This document shows positions 1 through 11,372 of a stretch of 64,000 bases of DNA, piece by piece. Within the stretch, counting starts at the first letter, position 1. Each line of letters starts with the position of its first letter. Made by a program: the position numbers and the translations under genes. The notes under the pieces are model-generated. The model was given only the letters and a program-made list of their open reading frames with translations, was not told the DNA's origin and searched no databases. This DNA is from Pyricularia pennisetigena (taxonomy: Eukaryota > Ascomycota > Sordariomycetes > Magnaporthales > Pyriculariaceae). The stretch is from positions 6,213,189 to 6,277,188 of the forward strand of contig NC_043744.1 in the NCBI RefSeq assembly GCF_004337985.1, in the 5' to 3' direction.

Positions 1-122
1 CACCTTCGTTCGTTACAGTACAGCTTCTTTAATCTACTTCCGCCGAGGTCTTGACCAACTTTCACTCTTTTTTTCTTTTTTTTTTTTTTTTTAACCTCAT
101 ATCATCGACGTGTACCGCCACC

Positions 123-632
123 ATGCACGTCCCGACCTCTCTGTTCGCCGCTGTGCTTGCCTTTGCGGCTTTCGACCAAGCCAGCGCCGTGGTAAGTCCT
201 GATGAAATCGACGCAGCATCTCCAGAGGTAAACATCACTAACACAATGTGCAAATGTAACAGTGCAAATGGGACCGTTGCTGCTACACAAACCCCAAAGG
301 CCCGGGAGCATGCCCTGTAAGCTCCAAGCTCTTTTGCTCTGCAATGCCAGTGGCTTCAGGAATCTTGCAAGCGTTTTTTTCTAACAAACCTTTAACAACA
401 TCAAATAGCCTCAACAATGGCATGTTAGCCTTTCGGGCGCATACTGCGAGGTTACCATATGCCCAGTAGGGTGCACAAATCTGCAGGTAAGTCTGAGATG
501 GTGTTTTTTTTTTCATTTCTTTTTGAGTCTTAAGAAAGAGTTTGTCTAACTTTTTTTTTGTTGTTGTTTAACCAGGATGGTTCGGCATGTTCTTGCTGCG
601 ATATTGCAACTGGAACATGCACTTCTTGTTAA
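123..632 (+). CDS. Small secreted cysteine-rich protein (effector-like), 4 exons
   Basis: Spliced by eye into exons 123-191, 263-316, 409-486 and 576-632. All three introns start with GTAAG and end with AG, and all are phase 0; CTAAC branch sequences lie before the first two acceptors. The product is 85 residues. A signal peptide (MHVPTSLFAAVLAFAAF, then DQASA) probably ends near residue 22, in exon 1. The mature part of about 62 residues has 12 cysteines, at 24, 29, 30, 40, 54, 59, 63, 72, 74, 75, 82 and 85, the last being the C-terminal residue. The start has a good context (CCACCATGC) and follows a T-rich leader. I recognise no family. Size, secretion signal and disulfide-rich composition are those of fungal apoplastic effectors or antimicrobial peptides, which is inference. 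Unspliced, the frame closes after 66 codons, so simple ORF calling would miss the cysteine-rich protein. Confidence 0.72.
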
Positions 633-1117
633 AGTCTTGAATCTTGATGAGGCGGAGTATATATTGAGGTTTCGTATCTGGATCTCATTCTGCAAGGCGT
701 CTAGGGTAGTAATAGCAATTTGTGATCCCTCCGATTGCGTCTGATAGTGCCGATTTAAGCATGGCTTTGAGTTTGGCCCCAGTCCCGTCAGCCTTGTGTC
801 GGCTATTAGCCGCGACCTGAGACTGCTCGTCGAGCTTACGTTCAGGTTAGGGTTTGGTTCGTTGCAGCAACGTGTCTTGGGTGGTCGACATAAGCAAGCT
901 AAGGCTGAGAAGGGGTTGGTAGCTATGGCTCATAATGAGATTTTGCGGTCCACATACCCCTAACAGTAAGTGCCTGGCCAAGCAGGCTCCACCTTGAGGG
1001 TTTTTCCATGGGGGAGAGAGGAGTCACACATGCTATAGTTCACGATTTCCCCTGAGATTTTGGGAAGATGCTTACCATGTCTTCCATCTCCCCCAGACTC
1101 TTTGGATCATCTACACC
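633..1117. other. Intergenic: 3' side of secreted-protein gene and promoter of MFS gene
   Basis: No convincing coding frame. A second ATG at 1068, in another frame, lies in the presumed leader of the transporter gene. I see no clear TATA box or repeat. Confidence 0.6.
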
Positions 1118-2733
1118 ATGGCATCAGGCACGGGCGTCGCAATCGCCGACGACAGCATTCTGCGCAACGAACCAGCAACACCGATGGCCGTCCTGGAAGA
1201 AAACATTCCCATGTCCAACAGCGATGATGCACGTGCCGAAGCGCCCGACCCTGCCGACTCCTACAGCAAGTTCGGACCCAAGCAGCGCATCGTCATCATC
1301 GCCATCGCAAGCACTATCGGTGTGCTGAGCCCATTGAGCTCCAACTTGTACACGCCCGCCATCCCGGCCGTCGCCGAGGACCTGGGAGTGTCGACCGACG
1401 CCGTCAACCTGACCATCACGTCGTACCTGATTTTGCAAGGCATCAGCCCTACCCTGTGGAGCGTCGTCGGCGACAACACAGGCCGTCGGCTGCTTTACCT
1501 GATCGCCCTGACCGTGTACCTGGGTTCGTGCGTCGGCCTCGCCCTGTCGCCCAACTACCCGGCCGTCCTCGCCCTGCGCGCCGTCCAGGCCGTGGGCTCG
1601 GCCTCCACGACGGCGATCGGGGCCAGTCTGATCGGCGATTTGATCCACGTCAGCCAGCGCGGCGGGTGGATGGGCAACTACAGCGCGATGGGCGGCGCCG
1701 GCACCGCGTTTGGCCCCGTGCTCGGCGGTCTTTTTGCTCAATACACGGGCTGGCGCGGCATGTTTGTGTTTATGGCTGCGCTGGCGGGGTTTCTGTTGGT
1801 GACGACGGCGCTTCTGCTGCCGGAAACCAAGCGCGACATCGTCCATGACGGCTCCGTCCCGGCTCCGTGGTACCTGCAGCCCCCCGTCAAGTGGTTGGAT
1901 GCTCCCAGGTCCGGGCATCATGCCACAGCGAGGGCCAACGCCGGCAGGTTCAAGATGGACCTCAAGGCACCGGTGCGCCTGCTCGTCGAACCCGAATGTC
2001 TTTGCGTGGTCCTTTTCACGGGGGTGATTTTCGCCGTGTGGCAAGCAACCATGGTCGCGACGGCGACCCTCTACTCCGAGCGCTACGGCTTGAGCGAGAC
2101 GAACATTGGGCTGACTTATATCTCCAACGGCGTCGGGTCCCTCTGCGGCAGTGTCCTGACCGGGAAGCTGCTGGACCGCGAGTATAGGCGACAGCTGCGC
2201 AGAGAGCAGAAGATGCAGGACGAGGCGAACCAAGAGCAACAAGATCGCCACCAAGAGGTGCAGCACATCGAGCTGGCGCGCATCAAGCCATTAGTGATAC
2301 CTACATTTGTTTTTCTGATCTCGGTCGTCGCCCTCGGCTGGATAATGGAGTACCATGTCCACATTGCTGCGTCCATCACCGTGGCGTTTTTCGTCGGTGG
2401 TCTCAGCACCATCACCTTTGCGGGTTTCTGTGAGTGGCCATGCTCTTTTATCGTCACTTGTTTCTGTGGCTGCACTGACACCATCTAGCAATCCTCATCG
2501 TCGACCTGTTCAAGAGCCAGAGCTTCAGCGCCACAGCTTCCATGAATCTGTCGCGTTGCCTCATCGCCTCTGGCGGAACTGCCGCGATTGGACCTTTGAT
2601 CCGGGCCGTCGGTGTGGGCTGGGCGTTTACCACTTGTGCGGCCGTCGGTCTGGCATCATGCTCTCTTGCGCTGGCCGAGTTGTGGCGTGGAAGACACTGG
2701 CGGGCGAAACGATTTGCGGCAAAGCAAGCATAG
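1118..2733 (+). CDS. MFS transporter, DHA1 (QDR/drug:H+ antiporter-like) family
   Basis: Exons 1118-2429 and 2489-2733 give 518 residues; the 59-nt intron starts GTGAGT and ends CTAG, splitting a serine codon (T|CA). The protein has a hydrophilic N-terminus of about 50 residues and then about 12 hydrophobic segments. MFS signatures are visible: a motif A-like GDNTGRR after TM2, LRAVQAVG (motif B-like) in TM4, and GAGTAFGPVLGG (motif C, antiporter) in TM5. A basic and acidic central loop rich in Q/E/R (REQKMQDEANQEQQ) lies between TM8 and TM9. The family exports drugs, polyamines or small metabolites across the plasma membrane by proton antiport; the substrate cannot be told. The start has a strong context (ACACCATGG). 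No biosynthetic genes flank it, so a cluster-specific exporter role is not supported. Confidence 0.9.
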
Positions 2734-4591
2734 ACAAGCGGGGATTGTAAGGATTCAAAAGATCAAGGGTAGATGTTTGCTTACGACATGCTTAGCTGTT
2801 TCGTAGATAGCCAGGTTTTAGACTTTGAATACGTGAGCAAATTTAATCGCATTTCAAAGTCGATGGTCTCTTATGCACCAGCACAGTCGACCCATTGCAA
2901 CGTCTTTCTATTGACGTAAGATGGATACTGAGTCCTGACTAGATTGGCTTTGCCTTGGCGCGAACACGACTGCATCATCAATCGAACGGTGGGGCGGAGC
3001 AAATCGGCTTGGCTCAGAGCCTCGAGGACGTTAATTTACTGCGAGTCTGGGAATGCCTTGGTAATAACGGGAGTGCTTGACCCGGCAGTCATGGCCAGGG
3101 ACCATGCTTCGGGCCGCAAACCTTCACAAATGGCCCCCAAATGTGGATGCTTGTTTCAATCTAGCACATTGTTAGCTGAGTTGGATTCTTTCAGGTCAAT
3201 AAGAGAAAATAGTGACAAACCTTCAGAATATTGGTAGTGACTAAAAACAGGGATATGAGGAAAGTTCCAGTCCATGATATGGGGTTACGTCGTTTGTATA
3301 TCTGATTCTATCCCTCGAAATTCCAGAAATTCATCTAAACCATGTGCTTTCAAAATTAGCTCCTTTAGTTGAACAAATAAAGACCTTATGGTTGACAGCC
3401 AAAACTTATGCAGCTGTTGAGAAAATATCACTTGTTGACCGAAGCATCTCTACTGCACAAGATTGCATTGCCTTAGTAACCATTGTTGTTGTGCGTTGAT
3501 TTTCTTCTTCTTGATTGAGCCCAAATCAACAAGAGCCTTTTTTCTTATGTGTTTTGATTCCCTTATGGCACCAGGACCATAAAGCTTATGCTCGCATCAT
3601 GCAGTACGCTACGGTTTTGGGCTTAGCATGAACACATGGGCTATGTTCTCTAGGGGTTCCTACAGCAAGTCGATATACGTAGACCTGCAGACTAGCGAGT
3701 GTTCCTGGAAACAAACATGGCCTAGAGCAGAGGTTTCTGCTTCAAGAACATGTCCTTGACTAAAGATTCGTATTCACTCCGCTATAATACAGTAGAACTC
3801 CAAACTGGAATAGCTAAAGGGCAGAAAGGGCAGAAAGGGCAGGGAAAGTTGTTTGAATACAATGACCCTCTCGTGCGAGTATCAACTATAATGTAAACCA
3901 TTGATTAGAGCACACATTGACGGACTATCCGAATTTTCCTGCGCTCGCTTACCGCCTGAACCAATCTCGGGATTTGTTCTTTGCCGCTCCACTTCCAGAT
4001 GCACAAGCCAATTATATCTAGGGCTGGAAATGGTGTGTGCAATTGACATTCCAAGTGATGGTTTGTTTGTACCTTGGATAACCCCCCCTGTAGAGGTATC
4101 CATTTCTTTTAGCGATTTGTGCGGGATAAATCACCACACTCAGACTCAATAACACAAGCTTTCGATAGCCTTGTATGAAACAATGTCCCGAGCGGCAATT
4201 TGCCACAGCAACCACTCTCACGGTATTGTCGTATACAACTCGCCTGGCAACGGAAATTTGCAAACTCGCAGAGGGCAAAGAGCCGGACAAGACACGATTA
4301 TTTGTTTTGTGCTGGCCACAAATATCACACGCAACAGCCACGTCTTGCTGAGGGTAAAACAAGGCAAACATTGCCTAAGCATATTAAACAGCGACTAAAT
4401 ACATTTGAAAAAGGCACCTCGGAAGCCTGAAAAAAGCGGGGCAGATCATGCCATCGCTGCTAACAAGGGGTATCATAAGAAATCTCTACGCCAGCGACCT
4501 TTCTTAACCCATGGAGAGAAGAAAAAAAAAAAGAAATCAAAACACCGACTCAAAACAAAACACTCCACTTTTTTTTCCCCCCTTCTTCTTC
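2734..4591. other. Intergenic, 1.86 kb
   Basis: AT-richer than the genes on either side. Open frames here are under 100 codons, with no domain or good start context. A small direct repeat (GGGCAGAAA three times) lies near 3819-3845. Nothing else recognised. Confidence 0.6.
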
Positions 4592-5705
4592 TCAAACGTC
4601 CGAGTCCCCTGAGCCCCCAGTTCCCATGTAACCCTTGAGCGACTGGCAGTCGAGGTTGTTGTTCTCGACAAAGGCGGTCGCGACGTGGATGCCCTCGACC
4701 TCGCCCTCGTCCAGCTCGTTGCCGAAACCGACGTTGGTCGCCGAGACGCGACCCCTGACGGCGGCCGGCGCACCCCACGGACCCTGGGACAGCGTCGTGT
4801 TGAACAGCCTGATCATCTGGTCGCACTTCTTGCCGTCGGCGAAGCTGGGCTGGTTGGTGATGTTGCGGAAGAAGGCGACCGGGTACGGCTGCGCGTCGAC
4901 GGCGCCGGCGCAGGCTGTCCGCGTGAACTCCAGCCTCAGCGACGACTCTGGGTCGGCGGACTTTGCGCTGAAGAGGAGCTGCCCGTCGTCCGAGGGGCGG
5001 AACGCGTCGCAGGCTGGGTCGAACGTGGCCGGGTGCACGATCGTGCCGTAGTCGCGCGACCCGTTGATGGCCATTCCGTTATCGGCCGACAGGAACTGAG
5101 CAGGTGCCCAGCGGAACGACGAGTAGCCGTCGCCCAGCAGGTCGATGAAGGGGAACTCGTAGCCGACTCTCTGTAATTTTGTTACAACATTCTTTGGTCA
5201 GTATTGCGGGTCTCTCTTGATTGCAACCAGACACACAGGACAAACGCACCGAAAAATCAGGAAGCTTGAACCCCAACCCGTGCAGCCCAACGTCGTGGTC
5301 GTGTGCGGCCTGCAGCAGCACCGGGTACATGCCCTCTGGAAAGTCGGGCAGCGCTGCCCGCAGCGGCCGCTCCAGGATGGCGTACTTGGCCGGGATGATG
5401 CGCCGGGCCGTCTCCATGGTGATGGGGAGGATGGCGAGTGTGGCGTTGAGCATGCCCGTGGCGTTCATGGGATAAGTTTGCTTGATGGGGTTCTCCGAGT
5501 CGACCGACACGCAGACAGCCGTCGCCGCTGCTCCTGCCGCCGCGCCGGTGCTCGACTGGGATCCTGGCGACGGCGCGACTTGACGCTGTTGGAGCTGAGG
5601 GCTGTTGGATCTGCCGCCGCCAACCGCATACGACATGGCGGTCGACGCGAGGACGGCCAACGCCACCAGCAGCAGGTGGATCAAGGTTTGTCTAGGGAAG
5701 GGCAT
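4592..5705 (-). CDS. Secreted or membrane-tethered protein, acetoacetate-decarboxylase-like (tentative)
   Basis: Exons on the minus strand are 5705-5250 and 5170-4592; the 79-nt intron starts GTGCGT and ends TTACAG, phase 0. The product is 344 residues. It opens with MPFPRQ and a hydrophobic run (LLLVALAVLAS) ending near SYA, a signal peptide or signal anchor. A 40-residue Ser/Gln/Ala-rich linker follows, then a globular part containing FKLPDFSRVGYEFPFIDLLG and RWAPAQFLSADN. This resembles fungal proteins with an acetoacetate-decarboxylase-like fold; I recall the family only loosely, and enzymatic activity is not claimed. In-frame ATGs also occur at 5771 and 5849, but a TATA box lies at 5775-5782 and the signal peptide begins directly at 5705, so 5705 is preferred. 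Several N-x-T/S sites fit secretion. Confidence 0.65.
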
Positions 5706-5774
5706 GATGGGCTTCTTGGTCTTGTTTGCTCTGGTGTTGCTTCCGGTGCCGTCGTCCGCCTTCAGCGTCATCTC

Positions 5775-5869
5775 ATATATACGCCTCCTGATGGGTGCTG
5801 GTAATAAAGGTGAGGTATGAAAGAAGTGAAGAAAAAGAGAGCGAGGCATTCTGGATTGGTTTGGATTGG
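5775..5869 (-). promoter_or_regulatory. TATA box and twin CCAAT boxes upstream of the 4592-5705 gene
   Basis: Read on the minus strand, CCAAT occurs at 5855-5859 and 5865-5869, exactly ten bases (about one helical turn) apart. GTATATATGAG follows at about 5773-5783, some 70 bases before the chosen ATG. The order CCAAT-TATA-ATG fits a focused promoter and argues against the two upstream ATGs. Confidence 0.5.
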
Positions 5870-5953
5870 TTTAACCGTCGACTTGCTCGGCTGGTAGGCC
5901 CCGCCCACCCCAGGTAAGGCGACCCAAGTTTCTCAGTCGCAGTGCCGCGACTC

Positions 5954-5976
5954 TTTTTTTTTTTTTTTTTTTTTTT
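5954..5976. repeat. Poly-T homopolymer, 23 nt
   Basis: Uninterrupted T run in the promoter-side intergenic region; likely length-polymorphic. Confidence 0.9.
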
Positions 5977-6247
5977 CTTCTCCGTTACTCTCGGGGTGGA
6001 CTCCCGGAAAGTGGGAAAATGTTCGGCGTAGCTCTAGCTTTCAATACAGCGAAATGAGATGGACGATTGACCAGGGAATCCCGGGATGGCAACGTTGTTT
6101 GGTGTGCAAGCCGTTGGTGCACAAAAACTCTTTTGAGCAAGGCCGTAGTAATGGTGTTGCCAGATATGAATCGCAAAAAAGTCAAAAGGAGATGATGAAT
6201 TGCTGCGGTGGAGATTCAGCAGCAGTAGACCTAGTATAGTATTTATT

Positions 6248-6272
6248 GTATAGTATAGTATAGTATAGTATT
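6248..6272. repeat. TAGTA pentanucleotide microsatellite
   Basis: Four to five tandem copies of a TATAG/TAGTA unit, flanked by partial copies on both sides. Confidence 0.85.
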
Positions 6273-7721
6273 AGTAACAAGGTCAACCAAGTATGGCGGT
6301 GTAAAACCAAGAAACATACGAGACCAAAAAAAAAGGGTTCTAGAATACCTACGAGGGTCGATAAATGGTATAATAACGAAACCAACCCAGAAAACAAAAC
6401 GCGATGCGACGGGCCGAACGGTGATTGAGTCCGGATCCTCGAGGTTGCCGGGCCAGTAACCCACCTGGGCGATCTCAATCAGCTTCTTTTCCGACCAAAT
6501 GTCGCCTGAGAAATTAGAAGAAAAAAAAAATAAATAGGACAAAAAAACCACAAAAAGAAACCCTTGGCTTGAGCGATCTTAGTCTGCACCCGTGTTTTAA
6601 GGTTTCCAAGACTACCTTAATTTTCCGGGATTGCGGCTTGCCGTTGCTAAAACATGCTCCCGCTGCTCAGGCCCAGTCTCGGATTGTCCAGCTACCGACG
6701 TCAAAAAACCCGGTTTTGAGCTTGGCCGAGCAGGGGTGTGTATAATCGTCCACGCATTTTGGCCGTCCCTTTGGCAACGACTAAGCTCGAAAAGCTTGCA
6801 GGCTACAAGCAACGTACTTTCTGGACTAGTGGGTATCATTATTCCTGGGGGCGGCTTCTCCATTCATGATCGTCGAAACAAAGGTCATCATCCTTGACGC
6901 TGAAATGCGCCTCAATTCTAGAAATCTTGCCCGTTTGGACTGAGACAAGACCTGCAGAACCCGGGGTCTAGTTTACATATGAGTAGTCCGGTACGCATAA
7001 TTGCCAGTCAAATATAGAGAGAATCATCATGATCCAATCCATCAAGCCGGTATCTCGGTTACAATTGGCGCCGTTTGTTTCCTGTGCAAAGCTCGCGACT
7101 ATTTCCTCATGACGTCTCCAGGCGCCAACCGGATGCCCTCAAAGCCGTTGGGTTTTGACTACAGCACAAAAGGACAGGTTGCTAATAATCTGCTAATCAT
7201 CTGTTCCCTGACCCGAGGAAGGTTTTACCGGCTCTCAAAAACGACACACATGTCGTCGGATCATGACACTTCCGTGTGGGGATCCGCGCTGCTGGTACCA
7301 GCCACTAGGCGCTAAAATAACAGCCCTGGGCAGCCATGAGTAGCGAAATCGGCCAACAGATCCCCTTTACAGATTAGAGAAAGAAAAAAAAAAAACCAAA
7401 AAAAAAACAAAAAAAACCATAATATCATATCTATTAACATGCCTTGCTGATATAGCCCGGAATAAGCGCAATATGTGAAAGCCGATTTAAACATGTTTCC
7501 ATTCCAACCCCAGCATCCCATCTCAACACCAAACGCCCAATATGCAGCGGCCGGCATTGCGCCATGTTGTCTCACATCTGCACAGCCGAGCCTCGTCAAG
7601 TATATGGTGCAAAAATCATGCACGCCTCAGTAATCGTATGAACAAAGAATGCAAATCACCAGAATGTAATAGAGTAATTGTCGTTGTCGATCATTGGCAA
7701 CGGCAAAAGTCGATCCCTTTC

Positions 7722-9703
7722 TCAAAGTGCGTGCTCGGCCTTGAGTCTCCAAGTCTTGTCGTGCCGTTCTGCCAGCATCTCGACCGAGTTCTTGACCTGT
7801 GCTTTGGTGCACTTTTCAAACTGCGTGCTCAGCACCTCGACCAGACCAACCTTGCTGAGCTTTGGGTATTTGAGGATTGCGTGCTTGAAGTCGTCCAAGA
7901 GATTGGCTGGCACCATCGCTGCCTTCTTTCCGCCGGGTCCCAACAACGCGGCAAACGCGTTTGATGACGTCTTGGCGGTCGAAGGGTGTAGCAGCGCGGG
8001 GCCTGGCGCCGTCGTCTTTTGACAAGGCTCGGATTGCCAGTACTGAGTGGAGAAAGGATCGATGCTTTGATGCTCATTGTCTGGAGTCGCAAACTTATTA
8101 GCACAGTTTTACGTTGATGCAAGTTGGCCGACTTACCCAATATAAACTCCATGCGGTACTTTGCCATCTCGCTCGAGGGCCCTATCCTCCTTGCATCTTC
8201 AAAACACAAACCACTGCTTTCAGGTTCCATGCCTGGCGCAAACACTGGTCGTTTGATCAAATCCTCCGAGTTGTCCAGGAAATCCGTCATGTCTTCGTCA
8301 TCATCCTCGTCGTCATCGTCATCATCTTCATCCCCCTCGATGTCCTCTCCGTCACCATCGTCAACCCACTCAGCCTCCGAGTCGTAGTCGTATTGCAGGG
8401 GAAGAACTTGGCGTGATGTTGGTTTCCTTGCCAGTTTGCGCAGCCTTGCTGCGTGTAAAGTGGCTGTGGATGGTTTGTCGTAGGTTCCGAACGATGGCGG
8501 CAACGATGTGACTGTGCCATAATAGGCTGGTCGCACATCTTGGAAAAAGCGCAAGTATTTCATTGGGACATCGCGCAGAAGCCGGCGCGCGGCTTGAGCC
8601 GGAGAACCAGTAAGGTCAATCGAGGCTGCTGACGAGGCGCCGGCAACGGTGCTGGCGTCTGATAGGATAGACACAATCTTTCGAACACTGGGATATGGGC
8701 GTCCGCGTGGTGGTGGGAGGCTTGGTAGACAAAAATATTCGACGCTGTCTGAGCCTTTGAATGGTCTCGGCTGGTAGTCCTTGCTGCCTCCGATGTATTC
8801 ATCAAGTTGTCGTGATTTCGCCAACAGCGCAGCTTCGTCAAAGTCGAAAGCTTTCTTAGCAAGCTTGACGTACTCCTTGACAAAGAAGGGCTGAAACGCC
8901 TTTCTGTACTCGGACACGTCATCCGTCGGACCATCCTGGGATGTACTTTGAGCTGGGGTAGCAGTGCTTGGGGAGGCATCGGCCTTTGGTTGAGCTTTTG
9001 CAATCGCCTTGCCGGGAGTCGAGAGGCCGGCCTTGAAAAATGAAGCAAGCTTCAGCTGGCTTCTCTCCTTCTTATCCTTGGCCTCCTGAGCCTTGCGTTG
9101 TTCCTCTTCCTTTTCTTGCTGCTTGCGCTCCTTTTCTTGATGTTTCTGTTCCTTCTCTAGGCGCTTCTTCTCGCGTTCCTTCTCTCGCTCTTCTGCTTTG
9201 GCTTTCTTTTCCTCCTCTGCCTTGGCCCTTTCTGCCTGTTTGGCAACCCGTGCTTGTTCCTTTTCCAGCTTCGCCTTGGACTTTTCCTCTTTTTCAGCAG
9301 CTGTGAGACATTTGCGCTTGGCGGGTGGTTCACCACCAGTGGGTGCGGGTGCTGTGACTTTTGCCGGCGTCGGAGTGGATTTTGGATCTGTCGGTATGGC
9401 CGTCGCAGGCCTCGGAGGTGTCGGAGTGTGCGTTCTGTCTGTGAGGGGGGAGATCGGACTGCTATCGCCAGAGATGGTCATTGTTTGTGGAGTCTGACAA
9501 GGGGCGATATCTATTGCCATGTCAGTCGTTGAGTTCGAGAGTCTGAGCCTGTCCTGGCGGAACGCACCTGTGGATACATTAGGGTTGTGGACGGCGGCGG
9601 CAAAAGACAACTTGCTTTGGGTCATATCGTTGTCGCCGGCGACGTAATCCTTGTGACTTCGTTTTAGGCCAGGAGTATTTGGGGGGATGTCGAGAAGAGG
9701 CAT
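7722..9703 (-). CDS. RLF2: Chromatin assembly factor 1 large subunit (p150/Cac1-like)
   Basis: Exons on the minus strand are 9703-8137 and 8080-7722 (56-nt intron, GTAAGT...CTCCAG, D codon split G|AC), giving 641 residues. The family deposits new H3-H4 on replicating DNA with PCNA. Visible in order: a Ser/Thr/Pro-rich N-terminus; a long Lys/Glu/Arg helix (KER, about residues 135-215); a PIP box QLKLASFF just after it, the PCNA-binding motif; the conserved PMKYLRFFQDVRPAYYGTV segment near 380; a run of Asp/Glu near 450-475; and a C-terminal winged-helix-like part (PANLLDDFKHAILKYPKLSK). A 57-nt stretch near 9514-9570 has GTGCGT...CTGAC...AATAG ends, is in frame and stop-free, and may be an optional intron. 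Removing it would give 622 residues. Confidence 0.9.
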
Positions 9704-11372
9704 CGAAACGAAGATTGAGACAAAGTCGCCAGTCCAAGACTCCTGGCAGAGGCTGTCCGCCTAGAACTGTAGAAGCGGACCGTGGTCGAATGTCGCTAGG
9801 TTGGGTTGGTGAATGATTCGTTCCGTTCAATTCGTGACCGGATTGCTCCCTCGTTGAGCGCTCGCTTTTTTGTGGATGTCTGAGAGCGATACCGGATTCC
9901 CAGTGTACTTGGTGCCTTGCTGTCGCTTTGCACTTGCCCTTGTTCATCAGACCCTGACATTGGCATTCATGGTGAATTTGGTTGCCGAGCTATTACCAGA
10001 CGCGTCCAACGAGCGGGAGCAATCGAGTTCGCGTCGGTTTGGCGTCAGTCCGGCAGGGACGTACCACTAAAATGCCCCACTTTCCATCTACAGAACACAA
10101 CACGTGCCAACATCAGCAAAGCAGTCCTGCCATAGTAAAAACCAAGTCCCAACGAACGGAACAACCCCCACTGACAGCATCTTCAAATGATGCTTTTGAG
10201 TTTCAATTAGACAATCTTGACAACTGAATTGATGACGAGACGTCAGAGCTACAGTATTTCCGGATACCCCATAAACGATATTGTCAAGATTCTCTACCTA
10301 TAGTAAGTTCGATGCCCATATCGAATCCAACACATCCATCCGCGGCCTCTACACTTGCTATTCCAGACTTAATTCGGCACTATTCCACCTACCTAGCTAC
10401 CTTTGCAGCATTCTGACGGGCTGATCATATCGGACCTCGGCACAGTAGGGAGGCTGTTTGGTGTTGCTAATACCTAGGAAGCGGCTTAATTCCGGGCATC
10501 CTGGTATTTTTAGTCATGGCCGAAAGAAACCATCTTTGTTTACCTATATTATAGATGCCAGTTTGGGGGCCACAGACATACAAATCTTAGCAAACTGCTC
10601 TATCTACGGTTTGCCTGCATTGATGCATGAATCCAGATACAAGCGGCAAATGTTAGGGTTTTTCATCCTTGCGAGGAGTTTCCTTGTTCCTTTTTTTGGC
10701 CTACCACAGTGACCGGCTGCATTGATCTGGTGGGTCTCGGCCCTGACATGTACCAAAAACAGCACCCTACCAAACATGCTTCGTAAGCCAACAGCTTGTG
10801 GCGACTACAATGTGTAGCCGCAGAAGCCGAGTGCCAAGAAGAACAATAATAGGTTGTTTGCAGAGCCAGGCCGGTTGGCTGCGACGATATAGTCTGGATA
10901 CCTTGCCGAAGTCCAAACAACAGGATGGAACGGCCCCGACTCTACGTGGTTTGCCGAATACGCCTCCAAGGCTCTAACATTGACAGCCTCTGGGTACTAG
11001 AACAGACAAATCTTCTCCATCACCGCCAACAAGCTTCAAAGAGCCCTATGGACCAGGAGACGCGGAATAGAGCACATTGTGAGAATGCATGACAAAAAAA
11101 AAAAGAAACTCCCGGTGAATTCGGTTGGATCCGAGCTGCGGGGATAAGCTTTGTGCGACGGCTCCTCTTTTGAGGCTGCGCTCCCCTGAGCTTGGCAGCA
11201 GTCCAGAATAGCAACAATGACGGATTTCGGGTTTGTGGTGCAAACAAAAAGGACTCGATCCCAACGACCGAGATGACCGGCAATTCTTGTTCTTGCTCCT
11301 CATCCGGCTATCAGGCAAATCACGGGCACAAGACGTGAGACCCGCGGATATCGAGCGACGACAAGACACCAG
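9704..11372. other. Intergenic, divergent promoter region, 1.67 kb
   Basis: Lies between the start of the CAF-1 gene and that of the receptor-like gene. Short overlapping frames only, none with a recognisable domain. Nothing further seen. Confidence 0.6.

Larger units (their letters stand above)
5706..7721. other. Intergenic, about 2 kb, between two minus-strand genes
   Basis: Beyond the promoter near 5775-5869 it holds a 23-nt T run, a TAGTA microsatellite and A-rich tracts near 7383-7420. A minus-strand frame of about 100 codons at 6243-6551 lacks an ATG; it begins after a TTTCTCAG acceptor-like site and is discussed among the findings. No firm gene. Confidence 0.55.

Noticed and set aside
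1124..2266. 380-codon open frame on the minus strand opposite the MFS gene
   Set aside because: Antisense shadow of the GC-rich transporter exon; composition (Arg, Gly, His, Asp, Gln) is typical of a reverse-strand frame, with no domain.
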